A stretch of DNA of 64,000 nt from Mesorhizobium sp. (lineage in GTDB: Bacteria > Pseudomonadota > Alphaproteobacteria > Rhizobiales > Rhizobiaceae), in NCBI RefSeq assembly GCF_016793485.1, contig NZ_JAEULZ010000001.1, positions 310,001-374,000 on the forward strand, written 5' to 3'. The notes beneath the pieces are model-generated. The model did not search any database and was not told the DNA's origin. It was given only the letters and a program-made list of their open reading frames with translations. This document shows positions 50,212-57,735 of this stretch, one piece after another; the first letter of the stretch is position 1; every line of letters starts with the position of its first letter. A program made the position numbers and the translations under genes.

Positions 50212-51570
50212 TCAGGTGTCGCGACCGTTTGATGCGAGCTGGACCTTCGGCATCTTCGAAAGGCTGGGCACCACGATGATGTGGGTGACCTTGCCTTTCT
50301 TGAAGGCTTTCAGGAAGCGGTCGTAATCCTTGAAGGCGACGCAGCCATGGGACTCGGCGCGTCCACCCCGAAGAAGATAGGAGTGCGCGAGAATGCCGTC
50401 TCGGCCGTGCATCGTTTCCTTGCCGATCGGCGTCATGCGAACCGCCTCGACGCCATGGAAGCGCTTCTCACGCATCGACAGCTTGTAGGTATTGGGCGGT
50501 GTCGGTCCGTTCATCTTGACTTGAACGAATTTCGGATTGTCCGCCATCTTGCCGATGCCGGAATGGGCTTCGAGCTTGGTGCCGTCGGGCATGTGCACCA
50601 CGGCTGCGGAGATGTCGTAGATCGCTACGCCGTTGCCCGCCTTGGGCGTGTTGAACAGCTTCTTGAATGCGCCCGCCGCAGGCTTGTCGGGCCGGGCATA
50701 GGCCAGCGCCTGTTGAGGCTCGTCACGTTCGGAGTCGCGCGGCTTGCGCTTTGGAGCGGCGGGCTCCTCAGCATCCTGCTTCGGTTTTCCGGCATTTTTG
50801 GCCGTGCTCTTGGCAGGCTTTGCGGATGGCTTGGCCGGAGGCGCTTCCGCATTGTCGGACATGTCGTCGATTGCAATGCCGATGTCGGCGTCGGCTGGAT
50901 CGAGGTCCAGCGAGGCCAGCGCAAGCTGAAGTGGTTCGGTCGGCGCGGCCTCCGTCGAAGCATAGGCTAGCTCACCGTTCAACCCGATATGCCCAACGGC
51001 AAGGGTGGACAACGGATCGGCGCTGGTGGCGTCGTCCTGCTTGAATGTATAAGCCTGCTCCACACCAAGAAAACGTTCGGCACTCGCCATGGCGGGCGGG
51101 TCTGCCTCTACTGAGGTCCCCTGTTCAAGCGCGGCTATCTCCATGCCCGCTGCCGCGAACGCCGCGTGGAGCTTTGCGGGCGATAGCTTCGCTTCAAGGA
51201 CCACGTTTGCGAAGGGGTCTTGCACTGTCTTCGCAGCATCAAGGTCCCGCGGGTCCAGCATCGTCCGGGATACATGCTCCTGCCGCCGCGAGTAGTCGAC
51301 GGCGGCCAGCATGCTGGTTTTGCCCGTCGATGCGGGCCTTTCGACCTTGAACTCTGGCTGCTGGACCAGGCTGGCCTGCTCGAAGCCGCCGGAGCGCGAG
51401 ATGGCGCCTGCCGCGTGCAGGCTTGCGATGGTCGTGGCCGAAAAGCCGATCGCCGCCAGTCCCAGGCATGGGACGGCGACCCAACGCAGTGTGTTCAACA
51501 GGACGGTCCGGAGGCGGCCGGAACCGATTTGCGGATGGTCGTCCCCCATCCCCTCACGCAGATACGCCAT
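50212..51570 (-). CDS. DUF2778 (Tlde1-like L,D-transpeptidase fold) protein with long N-terminal region
   Basis: 452 aa from ATG 51570 (a TTG at 51588 and an ATG at 51549 also possible). A membrane anchor (WVAVPCLGLAAIGFSATTIASL) is followed by ~270 residues of low-complexity periplasmic sequence, including a Lys/Pro/Ala block (PAKPSAKPAKSTAKNAGKPK). The C-terminal ~140 residues form a DUF2778 domain: GVAIYDISAAVVHMPDGTKLEAHSGIGKM...NGPTPPNTYKLSMRE, with HSYLLRGGRAESHGCVAFKDY containing the catalytic-type His/Cys (Cys ~410). Related domains include type VI secretion toxins of the Tlde1 family. A housekeeping wall enzyme is more likely here, since no immunity or T6SS gene is nearby. Confidence 0.75.
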   Translation of the reverse strand: MAYLREGMGDDHPQIGSGRLRTVLLNTLRWVAVPCLGLAAIGFSATTIASLHAAGAISRSGGFEQASLVQQPEFKVERPASTGKTSMLAAVDYSRRQEHVSRTMLDPRDLDAAKTVQDPFANVVLEAKLSPAKLHAAFAAAGMEIAALEQGTSVEADPPAMASAERFLGVEQAYTFKQDDATSADPLSTLAVGHIGLNGELAYASTEAAPTEPLQLALASLDLDPADADIGIAIDDMSDNAEAPPAKPSAKPAKSTAKNAGKPKQDAEEPAAPKRKPRDSERDEPQQALAYARPDKPAAGAFKKLFNTPKAGNGVAIYDISAAVVHMPDGTKLEAHSGIGKMADNPKFVQVKMNGPTPPNTYKLSMREKRFHGVEAVRMTPIGKETMHGRDGILAHSYLLRGGRAESHGCVAFKDYDRFLKAFKKGKVTHIIVVPSLSKMPKVQLASNGRDT

Positions 51571-51851
51571 GCAACCCGTCTCTCTCAACGCATACCGGGC
51601 GCGGCCTGACGGACCACACCATCAACACGGAACGGCGCAGCCGAAACGGCCGACGCCGGCTCACTGCCGACAGCGTGAATTGTGGACAAAGATGGTTAAC
51701 CAACCCTTTGTCGTGTCCCCGATAGTACGGGCGACGCCCGTGAAATGTCGTGTTCGCGACGGATCGCGACCCCTAACCCCGGATGAGTGGTGTCAACCAA
51801 TCAAGGATTTTTTGCGACGCAATCATGGCGGGCTGGCGATGGGAACGAAAG

Positions 51852-54575
51852 TCACGCCGCCTGGACGAACCCGTCCAGCACCTTCTTCTGGCCGGCCTTG
51901 TCGAAATTCACGGTCAGCTTGTTGCCTTCGACCGCAGCGACGTTGCCGTTGCCGAACTTCTGGTGGAACACGCGGTCGCCGATCTTGAAGGGGGAGGGCG
52001 TGTCCGAAACAGACTTGGCGACCAGCTCGCCGTCGATGGTGCGCGCTTTCACGGAGGTGCGGCCGGCGCCGTAGCCGCTGTCTGTCTCGCCATAGCCGAT
52101 GCGCTCGACCTGATGGCCGGAGCGCGTGCCCCAGTTGCGATCCGTCGCTTCCGTGCGGTTGGCCTGAGCGCGGGCCCAGCCGGGGGTGGCGTAGGTGTTC
52201 GAGAAAGAGCCGCTGCCACTGCCGATATTGTCGAAACGCGATGCACCGTATGGGTTTTGCCGACCGCCACCGCGACCCGAGGCGAAACCACCGCCGCCAT
52301 AGGGATTGCCGTAGCCGCCATAGGTGTTGCCGGCTTCGGCCACTTCGACATGCGCTTCGGGCAGTTCGTCAAGGAAGCGTGAGGCTATGGTGGACTGCCA
52401 GAGGCCGTGGATGCGCCGGTTCGACACGAACCAGATGTGCAGGTGCTTCTTGGCGCGCGTCAGGCCGACATAGGCGAGACGGCGTTCCTCCTCCAGGCCG
52501 GAGCGGCCGCCTTCGTCGAGCGCTCGCTGGTGCGGGAACAGGCCCTCTTCCCAGCCGGGCAGGAAGACCGTGTCGAATTCCAGCCCCTTGGCCGAATGCA
52601 GCGTCATGATGTTGACGGCGTCGAGCTCGGCGTTCTGCTCGGCGTCCATGACCAGCGCGACGTGTTCGAGGAACGAGCGCATCGACTCGTACTCCTCCAT
52701 CGAGCGGATGAGTTCCTTGAGGTTTTCGAGCCGTCCGGGCGCTTCCGCCGAACGGTCGTTCTTCCACATGTCGGTGTAGCCGGACTCCTCGAGAATGGTC
52801 TCGGCGAGTTCGGTGTGCGGCTTGCTTTCGAGGGCGGCCTGCCAGCGGGCAAAGTTCGCTGCGACCTCGCGCAACGCCGCGCGGGGCTTCGGCTTCAGCT
52901 CGTCGCTTTCGGCAAGGATGCCGGCTGCGGCCAGCATGGGGACGCCAAGCCCGCGCGCGGTGTCGTGGATCTGGCGGATGGTCGCTTCGCCAAGACCACG
53001 CTTCGGGACGTTGACGATGCGCTCGAAGGCTAGATCGTCCGCGCCCTGTGCCACGACCCGGAAAAAGGCCATTGCGTCGCGGATTTCCTGCCGCTCGTAG
53101 AAGCGGGGGCCGCCGATGACGCGGTAATTCAGCCCGATCTCGATGAACCGGTCTTCGAAGGAGCGCGTCTGGAACGATGCGCGCACGAGGATGGCCATGT
53201 CGTTCAGGTTGTGGCCGCGTCGCTGCGCCTGTTCGATCTCCTCGCCGACGGCTCGCGCCTCCTCGTCGGAGTCCCATGCTGCGTGCACCATGACCTTGGC
53301 GTCTTCAGGCTCGTCGCGGTCGGTGAAAAGCGTCTTGCCGAAGCGACCTTCATTGTGGGCAATGAGATGCGAGGCCGCGCCAAGAATATGCGCCGTGGAG
53401 CGGTAGTTGCGTTCCAGCCGGATGATGGTCGCGCCCGGAAAATCCTTGTCGAAGCGCAGGATGTTGTCGACCTCGGCGCCGCGCCAGCCGTAGATCGACT
53501 GGTCGTCATCGCCGACGCAGCAGATGTTGACGGTCGAGGCGTTACCCTCCCCTTTGCGGGGAGGGTGGCCCGTAGGGCCGGGTGTGGGTGGCGACCCATG
53601 CGCCGTGCCGTCTGAACTTGCTGTGACGCCCTGAGCCGTCGATGAATCGGGACGACCCCCACCCCGCCCGGCTTCGCCGTCCGACCCTCCCCGCAAGGGG
53701 GAGGGTGAGCTCGGCCTCTGCGCGAGCAGTCGCAGCCAGAGATATTGCGCCGTGTTGGTGTCCTGGTACTCGTCGACGAGGATGTAGCGGAACTTCTTGT
53801 GGTATTCCTTCAACACATCCGGGTTTTCCCGGAAGATCCTGATCGGGTGGCACAAAAGGTCGCCGAAGTCGCAGGCGTTCAGGGTCTTCAGCCGTTCCTG
53901 ATAGGCACGGAAGAGTTCGCGGCCCTTGCCGTTGGCGAAGCTGCGCGCATCGCCTTCGGGGATTTGCTCCGGCCCAAGCCCCTTGTTTTTCCAACCGTCG
54001 ATCATCATGGCGAACTGGCGTGGCGGCCAGCGCTTGTCGTCGAGGTTCTCCGCCTGGATGAGCTGGCGGACGAGCCGGATGACGTCGTCGGTGTCGAGGA
54101 TGGTGAAGTCGCTTTTCAGCCCGGCAAGTTCGGCATGCCGGCGCAGGAGCTTCACGCCAATCGAGTGGAAGGTGCCGAGCCACGGCATGCCTTCGACGTT
54201 CTCTTCGCCGATCAGCATGCCGATGCGATGCTTCATCTCGCGGGCGGCCTTGTTGGTGAAGGTGACGGCGAGGATCTGCGATGGGTAGGCACGGCCGGTG
54301 GCCAGAATGTGGGCGATGCGGGTAGTGAGCACGCGCGTCTTGCCTGTGCCGGCGCCTGCAAGGACCAAGACCGGTCCCTCCGTCGTCTCGACAGCAAGCC
54401 GCTGTTCGGGGTTCAGGCCATTCAGGTAAGCCAGAGGCTCGGGACGCCCATGCCTGGCGGCCATGGCGCGCGCGGCAAGCCCCGACGGCTGTCGCGCATG
54501 CGGGACATGCGCGGCCTCGCGGCGAGGCTTCGGCTCCTCGTCGAAAAAGGGCATGTCGTCGGGAAAGTCCACCAT
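51852..54575 (-). CDS. uvrD: UvrD/PcrA-type superfamily 1 DNA helicase
   Basis: 907 aa. Motifs in order: Q motif LNPEQRLAVE, Walker A VLAGAGTGKTRVL (~70-82), LAVTFTNKAAREMK, GTFHSIG, motif II ILVDEYQDTN (~269-278), motif III CCVGDDDQSIYGWRGA (~349-364), motif IV LERNYRS, and MTLHSAKGLEFDTVFLPGWEEGLFPH. A Gly/Tyr-rich linker (~785-815) leads to a Tudor-like end (FKIGDRVFHQKFGNGNVAAVEGNKLTVNFD). It unwinds DNA in excision and mismatch repair. Residues ~290-344, between motifs II and III, are encoded by an inserted palindromic repeat (53544-53706) absent from family relatives such as E. coli UvrD. Confidence 0.95.
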   Translation of the reverse strand: MVDFPDDMPFFDEEPKPRREAAHVPHARQPSGLAARAMAARHGRPEPLAYLNGLNPEQRLAVETTEGPVLVLAGAGTGKTRVLTTRIAHILATGRAYPSQILAVTFTNKAAREMKHRIGMLIGEENVEGMPWLGTFHSIGVKLLRRHAELAGLKSDFTILDTDDVIRLVRQLIQAENLDDKRWPPRQFAMMIDGWKNKGLGPEQIPEGDARSFANGKGRELFRAYQERLKTLNACDFGDLLCHPIRIFRENPDVLKEYHKKFRYILVDEYQDTNTAQYLWLRLLAQRPSSPSPLRGGSDGEAGRGGGRPDSSTAQGVTASSDGTAHGSPPTPGPTGHPPRKGEGNASTVNICCVGDDDQSIYGWRGAEVDNILRFDKDFPGATIIRLERNYRSTAHILGAASHLIAHNEGRFGKTLFTDRDEPEDAKVMVHAAWDSDEEARAVGEEIEQAQRRGHNLNDMAILVRASFQTRSFEDRFIEIGLNYRVIGGPRFYERQEIRDAMAFFRVVAQGADDLAFERIVNVPKRGLGEATIRQIHDTARGLGVPMLAAAGILAESDELKPKPRAALREVAANFARWQAALESKPHTELAETILEESGYTDMWKNDRSAEAPGRLENLKELIRSMEEYESMRSFLEHVALVMDAEQNAELDAVNIMTLHSAKGLEFDTVFLPGWEEGLFPHQRALDEGGRSGLEEERRLAYVGLTRAKKHLHIWFVSNRRIHGLWQSTIASRFLDELPEAHVEVAEAGNTYGGYGNPYGGGGFASGRGGGRQNPYGASRFDNIGSGSGSFSNTYATPGWARAQANRTEATDRNWGTRSGHQVERIGYGETDSGYGAGRTSVKARTIDGELVAKSVSDTPSPFKIGDRVFHQKFGNGNVAAVEGNKLTVNFDKAGQKKVLDGFVQAA
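53544..53706 (-). repeat. Palindromic repeat element inserted in frame in uvrD (copy 2)
   Basis: About 163 bp with the same inverted arms as 8260-8402: one end begins ACCCTCCCCTTTGCGGGGAG, the other is its near reverse complement CCCTCCCCGCAAGGGGGAGG. The right arms (GCCCGGCTTCGCCGTCCGAC) match copy 1 almost base for base, whereas the central ~60 bp are unrelated. The translation is again [18 protein letters not shown] ... GHPPRKGEG. The insertion falls in the short surface loop between helicase motifs II and III, where length change is tolerable. Confidence 0.9.
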
Positions 54576-54852
54576 TTGTTCCGAATGTAGTGATTCGGGA
54601 CGGAAAGGCCAGAAGTGTTCAGGCTACCGCCCTGCCGTTGTGCTGGCAGGCCGCTGAAAGCGAGTCCCGCGAGCTTGACCCTGACGACAGGATCGGCTTC
54701 CCTGCAGTCAGGCTCAGGGGCGGCCTGCAGTCCGCGCCGAAAGGTATGGCGAACGCCCCGATCGACCCTTCAATCCGGTCTTCAACCCGGCGAAGGCATT
54801 CAGCAATGCGGACACTGATGCGCCATTTCGCCGGAAGAGAGGAACCGGATCA

Positions 54853-55398
54853 ATGAAAACCGCACAGGACGCCAAGGCGATGGCCAAGTCCATTCGCCAG
54901 TCGCTCGCAGAAAAGCAGATTTCCGTCAGCCACAGCGAGGCGCTGGAGATCGTCGCCCGCCAGTTCGGCCATGACAATTGGAACATCATGTCGGCTGGCT
55001 TGGACAAGGAGACTGCCGGCGGGGCCGAACCGATCGCTTTTACGCAGCCCGTGCCCATTGTGCGCATTTTCGACGAAGCTCGCGCAATGGAGTTCTATCG
55101 CGACTTCCTCGGCTTCGTCGTCGACTGGCAACATCGCTTCCATCCAGGTGCGCCTCTCTACTGCCAGGTCTCGCTCGGCGGCATGCGGCTGCATCTTTCG
55201 GAACATTCCGGGGATGCGAGCCCCGGCTGCACGTCCGTCGTCTACATGAAGGGCGTCGAGGCCTGGCAGAAATCGCTTGTCGCCAAGAACTACAAGTACA
55301 ATCGACCGGGACTTGAGCGGCAGGATTGGGGCCTGGAATGCGAGGTCATAGACCCGTTCGGCAACCGGATCCGTTTCATGGAGCAGGGCGGAGCGTAA
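54853..55398 (+). CDS. Glyoxalase/bleomycin-resistance-like protein with N-terminal helical region
   Basis: 181 aa. The first ~50 residues (AQDAKAMAKSIRQSLAEKQISVSHSEALEIVARQFGHDNWNIMSA) are a glyoxalase-related helical domain. The rest is a VOC fold: PVPIVRIFDEARAMEFYRDFLGFVVDW, GAPLYCQVSLGGMRLHLSEHSGD and ECEVIDPFGNRIRFME. Drug-binding or metal-dependent lyase roles are known in the family; none can be assigned. The 277-bp gap before it (54576-54852), shared with the divergent uvrD, has no other gene. A strong terminator follows. Confidence 0.85.
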   Translation: MKTAQDAKAMAKSIRQSLAEKQISVSHSEALEIVARQFGHDNWNIMSAGLDKETAGGAEPIAFTQPVPIVRIFDEARAMEFYRDFLGFVVDWQHRFHPGAPLYCQVSLGGMRLHLSEHSGDASPGCTSVVYMKGVEAWQKSLVAKNYKYNRPGLERQDWGLECEVIDPFGNRIRFMEQGGA

Positions 55399-55401
55399 AA
55401 G

Positions 55402-55428
55402 AAAAACGCGCCTGACGGCGCGTTTTTT
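55402..55428. terminator. Bidirectional rho-independent terminator
   Basis: AACGCGCC - TGAC - GGCGCGTT with A-run upstream and T-run downstream (AAAAAC...GTTTTTT). It lies between the convergent glyoxalase-like (+) and OmpA-like (-) genes and can terminate both. Confidence 0.93.
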
Positions 55429-55447
55429 GTCTGCAAAAAGCGGACGA

Positions 55448-55987
55448 TCATTCCTCTCGCTGCAAACGCAGGTTCGTGACAACGCGGCGGTTCTGCACCT
55501 TGCAGGCCCGCTCGGAGCAGGAGCGTACCTCGCGATCCTTGCCGTAGCCCTTGGCCCAAAGCCGCCCAGGGGCTACGCCTCCAGCCACCATGTAGTTCAT
55601 GACGGCGTCCGCGCGTTGCTGCGAAATCTGCTGGTTGTTTCCCGGGTCGTCCGCGAAGCCTTGGAGCTTGGCGAACCATTTCGGATATTTCTGCAGGAAC
55701 GCAACCTGGTTGTCGATGGTCGCCTTGGCCGTGTCGTCCAGAGCCGCGGACCCTTGCGCGAAATAGATGCGCCGTCCGGCGGTCATTATGAAATCCTGCT
55801 CCGAGCCGGGCTGGATATTCTCGAATCCCGCGGCGGGATCGTCGGTATAGCCGCCGGACTGGTCTGCCAGAGTATCGGAAGGGTTCGACGGCGCGAGCCC
55901 GCCAGTATCCGTCGTAGAACACGCGCTGGCAAACGCCAAAAGGCCGGCGAACACGCCGGCCTGTGCAATTTTCATGATAGTTTTCAT
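55448..55987 (-). CDS. OmpA-family peptidoglycan-associated lipoprotein (Pal-like)
   Basis: 179 aa from ATG 55987 (MKTIMKIAQAGVFAGLLAFASAC, lipobox FASAC, Cys ~23). The OmpA-C-like domain includes RRIYFAQGSAALDDTAKATIDNQVAFLQKYPKWFAKLQGFADDPGNNQQISQQRADAVMNYMVAGGVAPGRLWAKGYG, which is the Pal pattern with FADD in place of the more usual HTD. It tethers the outer membrane to peptidoglycan. The true tol-pal gene is normally beside tolB, absent here, so this is probably a paralogue. Confidence 0.85.
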   Translation of the reverse strand: MKTIMKIAQAGVFAGLLAFASACSTTDTGGLAPSNPSDTLADQSGGYTDDPAAGFENIQPGSEQDFIMTAGRRIYFAQGSAALDDTAKATIDNQVAFLQKYPKWFAKLQGFADDPGNNQQISQQRADAVMNYMVAGGVAPGRLWAKGYGKDREVRSCSERACKVQNRRVVTNLRLQREE

Positions 55988-55998
55988 CGCGAGATGGC

Positions 55999-56676
55999 TC
56001 ATCCGTTCTGTGCGGCGTCAGCCGGAGGCGCCCGGTCTGCGATATGAGGTAGAACCTGCACGGCAGTGCCCAGCGGACAACGCTGGTAGAGATCGATGAC
56101 ATGTTCCGGGAACATGCGGATGCAGCCCGAGGAAACGTTCCGCCCGATGCTGCCCGGCTCCAGCGTTCCGTGAAGCCGATAACCGGTGTCGCCGCCGTCA
56201 TACAGGTAGAGGGCACGCGCACTGAGAGGATTGTCGGGCGCACCACCTGCGATCGACTCGGGCAGATTGGGTTGACGCTTGCGCATTTCGGGTGGCGGCG
56301 TCCATTTCGGCCACAAAGCCTTTCGGTCGATGTTGGCTCGGCCGAACCATTGGAAACCCTCACGGCCGACGCCGACGCCATAACGGATGGCGGTACCGTT
56401 CTCCATGATCAAATAGAGGAAATGGTTGCGGGTATCGACGACAACAGTACCAGCCGGCTCGGCCGACTTGTACTTCACCATTTGCTTCTGCCATCGCTTG
56501 TCGATAACGGCAAAGTTGGTCGTCTTGAACGTGACGCCGTTGTCGACCGCGGTTCCGGAGAACCAGGATGTCTTCTTGCCCGTCGTCGCGCTCTGGGCCA
56601 ACGCGGGAAGTGTGCCAGTCGCCCCTGCGACGACCGCTGCGGCGCCAAAGATTAGTTCACGGCGATTGAACTGCAT
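55999..56676 (-). CDS. L,D-transpeptidase (YkuD domain)
   Basis: 225 aa from ATG 56676 (MQFNRRELIFGAAAVVAGATGTLPALAQ), a signal peptide with a twin-Arg look (NRREL) that might use Tat. The YkuD domain carries TVVVDTRNHFLYLIMENGTAIRYGVGVGREGFQWFG and the active-site GYRLHGTLEPGSIGRNVSSGCIRMFPEHVIDL (Cys ~184). It forms 3-3 cross-links or attaches proteins to peptidoglycan, and peptidoglycan of Hyphomicrobiales is rich in such links. Co-directional with the Pal-like gene 11 bp downstream, so likely one operon. Confidence 0.93.
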   Translation of the reverse strand: MQFNRRELIFGAAAVVAGATGTLPALAQSATTGKKTSWFSGTAVDNGVTFKTTNFAVIDKRWQKQMVKYKSAEPAGTVVVDTRNHFLYLIMENGTAIRYGVGVGREGFQWFGRANIDRKALWPKWTPPPEMRKRQPNLPESIAGGAPDNPLSARALYLYDGGDTGYRLHGTLEPGSIGRNVSSGCIRMFPEHVIDLYQRCPLGTAVQVLPHIADRAPPADAAQNG

Positions 56677-56779
56677 GGGACCCTCCACGGTAGGTCTATG
56701 CCACTCTATTAGTAGGTCGTGGTTAAGCATACAATAATGATGCTTTTCCGGCAACTTGGCCGAAGTACCGACGGACGCG

Positions 56780-57058
56780 TCAACAGGGGACGCCGCGACG
56801 GGAGCGGGCCTGCTTGATGATCGCGCGCCAGCGGATCATTTCCATGGGAATAGGCTGGCGATCGTCCGCGATCCGGTAGATCTCATTGTTCAGGTTCTTC
56901 AGCGCGCGCCAGAAATCGTAGTCGCTGATGCGCTGATCGTCAGCCAATCGATGCGCAACCGCGCCGATATCCTGTTTCATCAAGCCCCGCTTCGGCCCGG
57001 GTCGTTCCCGGGCGCACAATGCCGAGGCGATTTCCGACGAGTCGAGCTTCGTTAGCAA
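56780..57058 (-). CDS. Conserved-looking small protein of unknown function
   Basis: Up to 92 aa from a TTG at 57058; an internal ATG at 56980 (MKQDIGAVAHRLADDQRI) gives 66 aa and is equally plausible. The C-terminal part (SDYDFWRALKNLNNEIYRIADDRQPIPMEMIRWRAIIKQARSRRG) is helical with conserved-looking aromatic and charged positions. No domain recognised. A perfect CtrA-type box lies 25-39 bp upstream of the TTG start, suggesting cell-cycle control if the gene is real. Confidence 0.5.
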   Translation of the reverse strand: MLTKLDSSEIASALCARERPGPKRGLMKQDIGAVAHRLADDQRISDYDFWRALKNLNNEIYRIADDRQPIPMEMIRWRAIIKQARSRRGVPC

Positions 57059-57082
57059 TCGCGGAGAAGTGTCATCCGCGTA

Positions 57083-57097
57083 TTAACCGTTCATTAA
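57083..57097. promoter_or_regulatory. Perfect CtrA box (TTAA-N7-TTAA)
   Basis: TTAACCGTTCATTAA matches the alphaproteobacterial CtrA consensus exactly, with a third TTAA at 57100 in an AT-rich patch. It lies between the thioesterase stop (57153, minus strand) and the small minus-strand gene ending at 56780, so the latter is the likely target. CtrA binding is inferred from consensus. Confidence 0.6.
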
Positions 57098-57152
57098 AGT
57101 TAATTTTTCCGGCGACTGTTGCCGGTCCGCTATAGGGCAGGGCAGACGACAG

Positions 57153-57638
57153 TCAGGTTTTCCGCTTGATGCCGATGGAGCGCCCGGCTCTTTCCGGCCG
57201 TGGCAGGGCGGCGTGCGCGGCTTGCATGGCTTCCATGTTGGCGAGGATGTCTGGCGGGAAAGGCGCGACCTTCGGCCCGGCCATGTCGACATGCAAGGTC
57301 AGGCTTTCAGAGGTGGCGGCAAGCCAGCCGTCTTCGTGGCGAATCTCCTGATAGGCATGAAAGCGCTTCTCGTCGTGGTCCAGCAGTTGGAACGTCACGG
57401 TGACCTTGTCGCCCAGATGCAACTCCCTGACGTAGCAGACGTGGACCTCGGCCGTGTAGGTCGTCAGGCGTCGCTCCCTGGCGTAGGCCGCCCCAAGGCC
57501 GACCAGTTCTGATGCATCGTCGCCGCCGCGATCGAAGATCACGTTGTAATACGCCATGTTGAGGTGGCCGTTGTAGTCGATCCAGTCTTTTTCGACTTCG
57601 ATGACGCGGGAGACGAAGGGCGAGGCTGTTTCGGCCAT
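57153..57638 (-). CDS. Hot-dog thioesterase family protein
   Basis: 161 aa from ATG 57638, preceded by AAGGAAAT; the open frame extends 14 codons further. The 4-hydroxybenzoyl-CoA-thioesterase-like core is RVIEVEKDWIDYNGHLNMAYYNVIFDRGGDDASELVGLG (Asp/Asn-Gly-His-x-N motif), then TYTAEVHVCYVRELHLGDKVTVTFQLLDHDEKRFHAYQEIRHEDGWLAATSESLTLHVD. It hydrolyses an acyl-CoA; close relatives lie beside carnitine genes in other rhizobia, but none is present here. Divergent from the flavoprotein gene. Confidence 0.88.
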   Translation of the reverse strand: MAETASPFVSRVIEVEKDWIDYNGHLNMAYYNVIFDRGGDDASELVGLGAAYARERRLTTYTAEVHVCYVRELHLGDKVTVTFQLLDHDEKRFHAYQEIRHEDGWLAATSESLTLHVDMAGPKVAPFPPDILANMEAMQAAHAALPRPERAGRSIGIKRKT

Positions 57639-57735
57639 TTCTATTTCCTTGAGGCGCTGGACAAGAGGCGCGGGTGACACTACCCGTCCGTAACCTCACG
57701 ACAAGTGCTGCGCTGTCCGAAAAGCGGAGGAATCA

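Noticed and set aside
53544-53706. Intein or group I/II intron in uvrD
   Set aside because: Far too short, and it has no splicing motifs (no N-terminal Cys/Ser block or C-terminal HN-C/S). The frame is simply continuous, and the same sequence occurs in a second gene as a palindrome.
54590-54856. 88-codon frame in the uvrD-glyoxalase gap
   Set aside because: It has no ribosome site or recognisable domain, and it runs into the start of the glyoxalase-like gene in another frame.
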